Source of the DNA: Candidatus Roizmanbacteria bacterium
Lineage (GTDB): Bacteria > Patescibacteriota > Microgenomatia > UBA1406 > GWC2-37-13
Reading direction: 5' to 3'
Assembly: GCA_013334845.1 (NCBI GenBank)
Contig: JAAXWV010000045.1
Span: 1 to 9,310 of the forward strand
DNA: 9,310 bases
In this document: positions 5,759 through 9,310 of the stretch, piece by piece
Position numbering within the stretch: the stretch's first letter is position 1
Layout: the number at the start of each line of letters is the position of its first letter
Notes under the pieces: model-generated
The model's database searches: none
Told to the model about the DNA's origin: nothing
What the model saw: the letters and a program-made list of their open reading frames with translations, nothing else
Position numbers and translations under genes: made by a program

Positions 5759-6044
5759 TTGTATGACTTGCTATCTATTCCACTGCTTGCTTAGTCATCA
5801 AACGATTAGGAAACAATGCTGCATTTTATCTTTGATATAAAATCACTGAGCAAGTCACACCAAGTTTCTTCTTTTTTATGACATTGCGTACATCGCTCCG
5901 TAAAAAGCAGGAGGCCGTTTGCGCTCTCAATCTACATATGCCAGAAAGGTCTCAAAAAACCGTAGCCTTTTGATATAACATATCTAAATCCTAGTATAGC
6001 AAAATAATTTCGGACGCCTAAAAAAGGAACAAAGAATCAAAGGG
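5759..6044. other. Gap without a recognisable gene
   Basis: Beyond the orphan repeat I see no supported gene. A 9-bp inverted repeat, TGACTTGCT (5764-5772) and AGCAAGTCA (5849-5857), spans 94 bp. On the minus strand a start-less open stretch of about 40 codons (roughly 5926 down to the TAA at 5806-5808) contains a C-x-x-C-H pattern (CTQCHKKEETWC). It may be a gene remnant or chance. No reverse-transcriptase motif (such as Y-x-DD) was seen in any frame here. On the minus strand TATACT precedes this gap's AT-rich part but has no clear -35. Confidence 0.5.
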
Positions 6045-7970
6045 TCAACGTTTTATAAGATTTTTCAAAAGTGAACTAAGAGTCTGAGGTTTTTGAGTTT
6101 TAAACTTTCGGAGACTGAAGACAAACCCGTGGTCAGGCTCCCACTTCGGGTCAGGCTCCGCCCAACCGTCGCACAGCCACAGACCACCAATACGCCGCTC
6201 CAGACCGAAGACACCCTGAGTGCCATACGAGTCGGTAATTTGTCTCATTCCTATCCAATAGTAATCTCCCAAGGGCTGATCTTTAGTCTGCAATCTCATA
6301 TGTGGTCCTACTTCTGCTGGACACAGCTCAAGCCCTAATGCTTGCGCCTTTCTGTATATTTCAGCAGCTGTTGGCTTGCCGGAAAGACCTAAATCTCCAA
6401 CCTTTACCTTCACAGTATCAAGTACTTGAGCATCGGGGAGGGTAGTGAATTTCGGATTTTCCATCATGCCCTGAGCAATAGAGGTTATATTAACTCCCGC
6501 TTGTTTTAATTCATTCTGAAGTTGCTCTTTTGTCTTACCACCAATTTCAACCTGTTGTCTTCTTATTTTTCCTTCAGGGAATGAAGTGTACACGTGCTCT
6601 ATGTTGTGCGATTGTAGTCTGTCAAAAATGCCAGGTAAAAGGGGACCGACATATGCTTTGGTATCATGTCGCAATTCTCCTAGATTGTGTGCAATTTGAG
6701 AAGGCTCACAGCCAAACATAATCGACATATCTTCCTCTGGATTTCTTTGATTTCTCAATTCCTCAATTCGTGGATCTCGGCTGTACCCAAATCCCTGAAT
6801 TAGACTATCCACTTCGTATAAGAAGACTAGTTCAGAAGCCTCTAACAACATTCCTTTTTGCATTTTGTGGTCTATCTCTGTCAGATGTTTCATGTCGGCA
6901 ACTTTTTTCTGATACGCTTTTCCATCAGGAAACTCATCCAGCTTTTGCTCAACTATGGGAGCCATATACGGGTCAAGATTTTGTTCAGGCGCAATACCAC
7001 GAACCTCAGCAATACTACCACCTTCCATACGAATAGCAACTCGTGGAACGGTTGGTTTTGCATCACGGTCATTGGAATAATAGACATAAAAGTCTCCACC
7101 TTTAAGCTGCGCTTGCGCTGTTGACTCACCAGCGGTACACCAACCCGTGCCATGACCCTGTAACGAGGTTACCAGGGGCATATGATCTGATCCTTGATCG
7201 TATTTTACCCAGCGGCCAGTAGTATCTACCAATCCTTGTTTATCTGCTGGTATCACCTTTTCAATGGCAAATGCATATAGCTTGGCAAAGTTTTCTCCCT
7301 GTAATAGTTTTTCCAATTCTGGATCAGTATCTTCATTTGCTCTTTTTGCCCCTTTTGCGGTATATTTCTTGTCTACTATATCGATAACATATGCTAATGC
7401 TTCACGATTTAGGTCTGGAAATGGCTTAGTTGTGCCAATTGAGCGTTGTGGATACGCTTTCTTCTCTTTATCGTATTCACCCATACTCAGCACACTACGG
7501 AGTGTCCAGTATTTCAAAGCATCTGGATACAAAGCATCAGATGAGGATAAATAGTCAATCCATTTATCCATACTAGATTTCTGATCTGCAACAATTGCTT
7601 CTATGTTTTGTCTTTTCAGTTCCTCCCAGTTTACATGTTGCAGATCTGCTTCCTGACCTCGCTCTCGTATAATACGGCGTTGATTCTCCCAATAGCCTTC
7701 AGTAATCTCATCTGGTTTTATAATATATTTGCTGTGGAGAAGCCGTTTTACTGCCTCCATGGCACGTTCTCTTTGCTGCGGATTTTCTCGATCAGTAATT
7801 TCGTGGAAACGATTAAGATAATTTTGGATACGATCGAGAGGGTTTTGAGGCACTCGTTCGCCAGTTCGGGCTTCACTACGTCTTGCTGCCGAGTCTACTT
7901 CGGGTGCTTTATGAAGGTCATACTTCTGTTTTAGTAGTTGAATTGATGCTTCTGGATTTCCACCTTCCAT
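6045..7970 (-). CDS. DGR-diversified target protein (641 aa) with C-terminal variable domain
   Basis: The C-terminal domain (about residues 554-625) has the layout of CPR DGR target proteins. A conserved lead is MRLQTKDQPLGDYYWIGMRQI (558-578). A variable stretch follows (579-603), then a fixed end with W-x-x-x-P-D-x-x-W-x-P-D and FVFSLRK (616-622). Such domains usually adopt a C-type-lectin-like fold that displays variable residues for ligand binding. Positions differing from the second copy are 582, 584-586, 589, 593-595 and 600-602. The body is of unknown function: helical and charged at 1-240, then a likely conserved core around GTGWCTAGES (274-283), FYVYYS (294-299), VAIRMEGG..AEVRGIAPEQNLDP (311-334). 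There is no signal peptide or membrane span, so it is probably intracellular. A 20-residue tail follows the repeat (KTQKPQTLSSLLKNLIKR). ATG 7970 lies 27 nt after an extended -10; no Shine-Dalgarno is present. Confidence 0.82.
   Translation of the reverse strand: MEGGNPEASIQLLKQKYDLHKAPEVDSAARRSEARTGERVPQNPLDRIQNYLNRFHEITDRENPQQRERAMEAVKRLLHSKYIIKPDEITEGYWENQRRIIRERGQEADLQHVNWEELKRQNIEAIVADQKSSMDKWIDYLSSSDALYPDALKYWTLRSVLSMGEYDKEKKAYPQRSIGTTKPFPDLNREALAYVIDIVDKKYTAKGAKRANEDTDPELEKLLQGENFAKLYAFAIEKVIPADKQGLVDTTGRWVKYDQGSDHMPLVTSLQGHGTGWCTAGESTAQAQLKGGDFYVYYSNDRDAKPTVPRVAIRMEGGSIAEVRGIAPEQNLDPYMAPIVEQKLDEFPDGKAYQKKVADMKHLTEIDHKMQKGMLLEASELVFLYEVDSLIQGFGYSRDPRIEELRNQRNPEEDMSIMFGCEPSQIAHNLGELRHDTKAYVGPLLPGIFDRLQSHNIEHVYTSFPEGKIRRQQVEIGGKTKEQLQNELKQAGVNITSIAQGMMENPKFTTLPDAQVLDTVKVKVGDLGLSGKPTAAEIYRKAQALGLELCPAEVGPHMRLQTKDQPLGDYYWIGMRQITDSYGTQGVFGLERRIGGLWLCDGWAEPDPKWEPDHGFVFSLRKFKTQKPQTLSSLLKNLIKR
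6100..6237 (-). repeat. DGR variable repeat (VR) within the 641-aa gene
   Basis: This encodes residues about 579-623 of the target protein. Compared with 5639-5758 there are 21 substitutions, 18 in eleven codons. Ten of those codons are NNY in both copies with an identical third base: TAT/GGT, ACT/CGT, GGT/AGT, GGT/TAT, CGT/GAT, ATT/GGT, GGT/GAT, TGC/TAC, GAC/GGC, GGT/CTT. The eleventh is CAG/CCC, compatible with a CAA-like template codon. The remaining three changes are synonymous (TTC/TTT and two CTG/TTG). The 3' 42 bp (6100-6141) are invariant, as expected for the initiation-of-mutagenic-homing end. An 18-nt unit (6142-6159) is present only here, bounded by the direct repeat GGTCAGGCTCC (6131-6141 and 6149-6159). 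Confidence 0.75.
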
Positions 7971-7997
7971 ATTTATAATTAACTTACTTTTAACGAA

Positions 7998-8006
7998 ATT
8001 ATATCA
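7998..8006 (-). promoter_or_regulatory. Extended -10 promoter of the DGR target gene
   Basis: The minus strand reads TGA-TATAAT, a perfect TATAAT with TGn extension, in the 47-bp gap after the HAD phosphatase stop. Predicted transcription start is near 7991, about 20 nt before the ATG at 7970. The target gene can thus be expressed independently of the upstream HAD gene. No Shine-Dalgarno is seen in the short leader. Confidence 0.55.
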
Positions 8007-8017
8007 ATTTTCCTCGT

Positions 8018-8878
8018 TTATAAATACCGCAGACCAAAATGGTCTAATATATCTAGAAGCCCATTCTCATCGACCGTTTTACCGACGTAGCCATGGTCAT
8101 TTTTGAGTGCAACATGATCCTTTAATTCCTGTGAAGCATTTCCCATTGCACCTGCATAGCCGCAAATCTCCATAAACGTCCAATCAGTCATACCATCGCC
8201 GACTCCCAGCATCTCAGCAAGGGGTATCCCCGTAGATTTCGATATGGTGATGGCCGCTTGTCTCTTTGAAATCCCTTGAAGCGTAATAATTCCAAACTGA
8301 TAGGGGAGTGCAGTAGGATGAATACCCCACTGCAAGGTAAGCGTGTTTTTAATTTGTTCAAACAGTGAAATAATTACATTCTTTTGAGTCTCATCATCAG
8401 CGACTGGCATAATTTTGACAACTGCCAAATCCTTCGCTTTCTCCGTGAGAGATTCGACAATATTTGGTTCCCGATAGAGTATAGCTTTATGTTTTTCGGT
8501 CTTATCACCGATCTGACTTTTAAGAATGTAATAGCCGTCTTGAGTATATAGTTCAGTGTAGATATTATGTGATAGCAACGTATCAAGTATTGTTAATATA
8601 TGATTTGTATCGATGATATGTTGTTCAATGATTTTCTGATTAAGAATATCTGTGACCACTGCGCCTCCGTCACCAATATGAACATTATTCAAATGGGCGA
8701 GTTTCACAATTTCGTGAATGGCAAACGTTCCTTTACCGGTGCAGAGACTTACAACAACACCGTTTTGGCGCAATGATTTGAGAGTTTCAAGAACACGGGC
8801 ATTGGGAAGGGGCCAATTGTATCCTTCTTTACTGCCAACCAGCACCCCATCAACATCCAAAATCATACCTTTTATCAT
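8018..8878 (-). CDS. HAD-superfamily (Cof-type, class IIB) phosphatase
   Basis: This 286-residue protein has all four HAD motifs. Motif I is LDVDGVL with nucleophile Asp8 and acid Asp10. Motif II is LCTGKGT with Thr47. Motif III is Lys205 in ISKRQAA. Motif IV is GVGDGMTDWTFME with Asp228 and Asp232 for magnesium. The long segment between motifs II and III (about residues 75-200) is a C2-type cap typical of class IIB (Cof, sucrose-phosphatase and phosphomannomutase-like groups). The enzyme should remove phosphate from a small metabolite, probably a sugar phosphate. The exact substrate is not readable from sequence. ATG 8878 starts right at motif I, as usual. The -10 lies only 7 nt upstream, so the mRNA is probably leaderless. 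It is cytosolic, with no signal peptide. Confidence 0.9.
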   Translation of the reverse strand: MIKGMILDVDGVLVGSKEGYNWPLPNARVLETLKSLRQNGVVVSLCTGKGTFAIHEIVKLAHLNNVHIGDGGAVVTDILNQKIIEQHIIDTNHILTILDTLLSHNIYTELYTQDGYYILKSQIGDKTEKHKAILYREPNIVESLTEKAKDLAVVKIMPVADDETQKNVIISLFEQIKNTLTLQWGIHPTALPYQFGIITLQGISKRQAAITISKSTGIPLAEMLGVGDGMTDWTFMEICGYAGAMGNASQELKDHVALKNDHGYVGKTVDENGLLDILDHFGLRYL

Positions 8879-8885
8879 GAAAGTA

Positions 8886-8894
8886 TTTTAGCAC
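8886..8894 (-). promoter_or_regulatory. Extended -10 promoter of the HAD gene, predicted leaderless
   Basis: The minus strand reads TGC-TAAAAT (8894 down to 8886), followed by seven nt and then the ATG at 8878. Transcription would begin at about the start codon, leaving no room for a ribosome binding site. No convincing -35 was found. Confidence 0.5.
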
Positions 8895-8979
8895 ATTAAG
8901 AACAGGGCATTTATTAAAGAGAGAAAGGTGGACAAGTGATTAAATTATGTGGTTTATAAAGCCGTGATGGGGTTTACTG

Positions 8980-9008
8980 TTTCATAAAAGGAAAGTATGA
9001 GGTAAAAT
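8980..9008 (+). promoter_or_regulatory. Candidate promoter of tRNA-Cys
   Basis: TTTCAT (8980-8985) and TAAAAT (9003-9008) are separated by 17 bp. The predicted transcription start near 9015 is about 8 nt before the mature tRNA 5' end. The position and spacing are right, but the -35 is a weak match. Confidence 0.4.
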
Positions 9009-9022
9009 AGTAAGACAAATGC

Positions 9023-9095
9023 GGCGCGTTGGCGAAGTGGTAACGCGGCTGTCTGCAAAACAGCTATTGCGCCAGTCCGATTCTGGCACGCGCCT
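9023..9095 (+). tRNA. tRNA-Cys (anticodon GCA)
   Basis: A full cloverleaf folds by eye. The acceptor stem is GGCGCGT with ACGCGCC, the D stem GCG/CGC, and the anticodon stem GCTGT/ACAGC with loop CT-GCA-AA (anticodon 9055-9057, T33 present). The T stem is GCCAG/CTGGC. The discriminator is T, usually U in tRNA-Cys, which is an identity element for CysRS. CCA is not encoded and must be added after transcription. The T loop reads TCCGATT, with C where position 55 is normally T (pseudouridine). Confidence 0.95.
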
Positions 9096-9100
9096 CATAA

Positions 9101-9203
9101 ATTGTCATCCCGTTGCACAGCGGGTTCCAGAAGGATAATTCCCACTGGGGGACCGAATAAGTGACAATTGATGCACTGGATTCCCGAGCAGGTCGGGAAT
9201 GAC
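9101..9203. repeat. Imperfect inverted-repeat element between two tRNA genes (MITE/REP-like)
   Basis: The left end (9104-9130, GTCATCCCG to CGGGTTCCAG) is an imperfect reverse complement of the right end (9176-9203, CTGGATTCCCG to CGGGAATGAC). Each end is itself a small palindrome; the right one is ATTCCCGA-5 nt-TCGGGAAT. A second inner pair is ATTGTCA (9101-9107) with TGACAAT (9162-9168). The GTCATTCCCG and CGGGAATCCAG theme matches a palindromic intergenic repeat type common in many bacteria. It encodes no protein. Confidence 0.6.
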
Positions 9204-9209
9204 GAAATA

Positions 9210-9299
9210 GGAGAGGTGTCGGAGCGGTTGAACGAGCTAGTCTTGAAAACTAGTAAGGAGGCAACTCTTTCGGGGGTTCGAATCCCCCCCTCTCCGCCA
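9210..9299 (+). tRNA. tRNA-Ser (anticodon TGA, reads UCA)
   Basis: A class II tRNA. The acceptor stem is GGAGAGG with CCTCTCC. The anticodon stem is CTAGT/ACTAG with loop CT-TGA-AA (anticodon 9244-9246). A long variable arm includes paired GGAG and CTCT-type halves (about 9254-9270), and the T arm is GGGGG-TTCGAAT-CCCCC. The discriminator is G, as in serine tRNAs. CCA is encoded at 9297-9299, unlike in the neighbouring tRNA-Cys. The gene is complete within the window. Confidence 0.96.
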
Positions 9300-9310
9300 A
9301 GTCACTCGGT

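Noticed and set aside
5643..6044. Search for a DGR reverse transcriptase remnant
   Set aside because: No Y-x-DD-like or other RT block was seen in any frame. The only open stretch (about 40 codons with C-x-x-C-H) does not resemble one.
6093..7934. Several plus-strand frames of 60-110 codons opposite the 641-codon gene
   Set aside because: They are antisense shadows of one long continuous minus-strand frame with a promoter and a recognisable C-terminal domain.
9101..9203. CRISPR-like or attachment-site interpretation of the inter-tRNA repeats
   Set aside because: Only two arms in inverted orientation exist, with no regularly spaced direct repeats. No duplication of a tRNA 3' end is visible in the window.

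Overview
The window reads as a chromosomal piece of a bacterium from the Candidate Phyla Radiation (Patescibacteria), possibly of the Microgenomates type. This is inferred from four things. There is a diversity-generating retroelement (DGR) target gene and an Avd-like four-helix protein, both well known from CPR genomes. Base composition is moderate. Spacing is tight, with short or apparently leaderless 5' ends. No gene start has a recognisable Shine-Dalgarno sequence. No 16S gene or other definitive taxonomic marker is present.

Layout. Positions 1-245 hold the decayed 5' third of a cobU/cobP-type gene. A stand-alone alpha/beta-hydrolase gene (304-1338, +) converges on rlmN (1335-2345, -), and their stop codons overlap by 4 nt. 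Upstream of rlmN on the same strand is a small proline-rich hypothetical gene (2364-2717, -) with a good extended -10 promoter. Next is cutA (2777-3094, -), divergent from an ABC exporter half-transporter (about 3141-4928, +). Only 46 bp separate them, containing a small palindrome. Positions 4942-5400 carry a possible 29-residue membrane peptide and a weakly supported hypothetical ORF, both on the minus strand.

The most interesting region is 5409-7970. A 641-residue minus-strand gene (6045-7970) ends in what I read as a DGR variable repeat (6100-6237). A second, orphan copy of just that repeat sits at 5639-5758, directly abutting a shortened Avd-like gene (5409-5642, +). Comparing the two copies gives a DGR signature: of 21 substitutions, 18 fall in eleven codons. 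Ten of these codons keep their third-position pyrimidine exactly while bases 1 and 2 change, as expected if both copies were written from a template with AAY codons there. The eleventh is CCC/CAG, which fits a CAA-like template codon. Neither copy is the template. No reverse transcriptase is in the window, and the Avd-like protein lacks its middle, so the local locus looks like a relic or a satellite served in trans.

The right end has a HAD-IIB phosphatase (8018-8878, -), tRNA-Cys(GCA), an imperfect inverted-repeat element of about 100 bp, and tRNA-Ser(UGA).

The genes do not form one pathway. Housekeeping functions (RlmN, tRNAs), metal or stress-associated CutA, an exporter and two hydrolases sit beside a protein-diversification locus.
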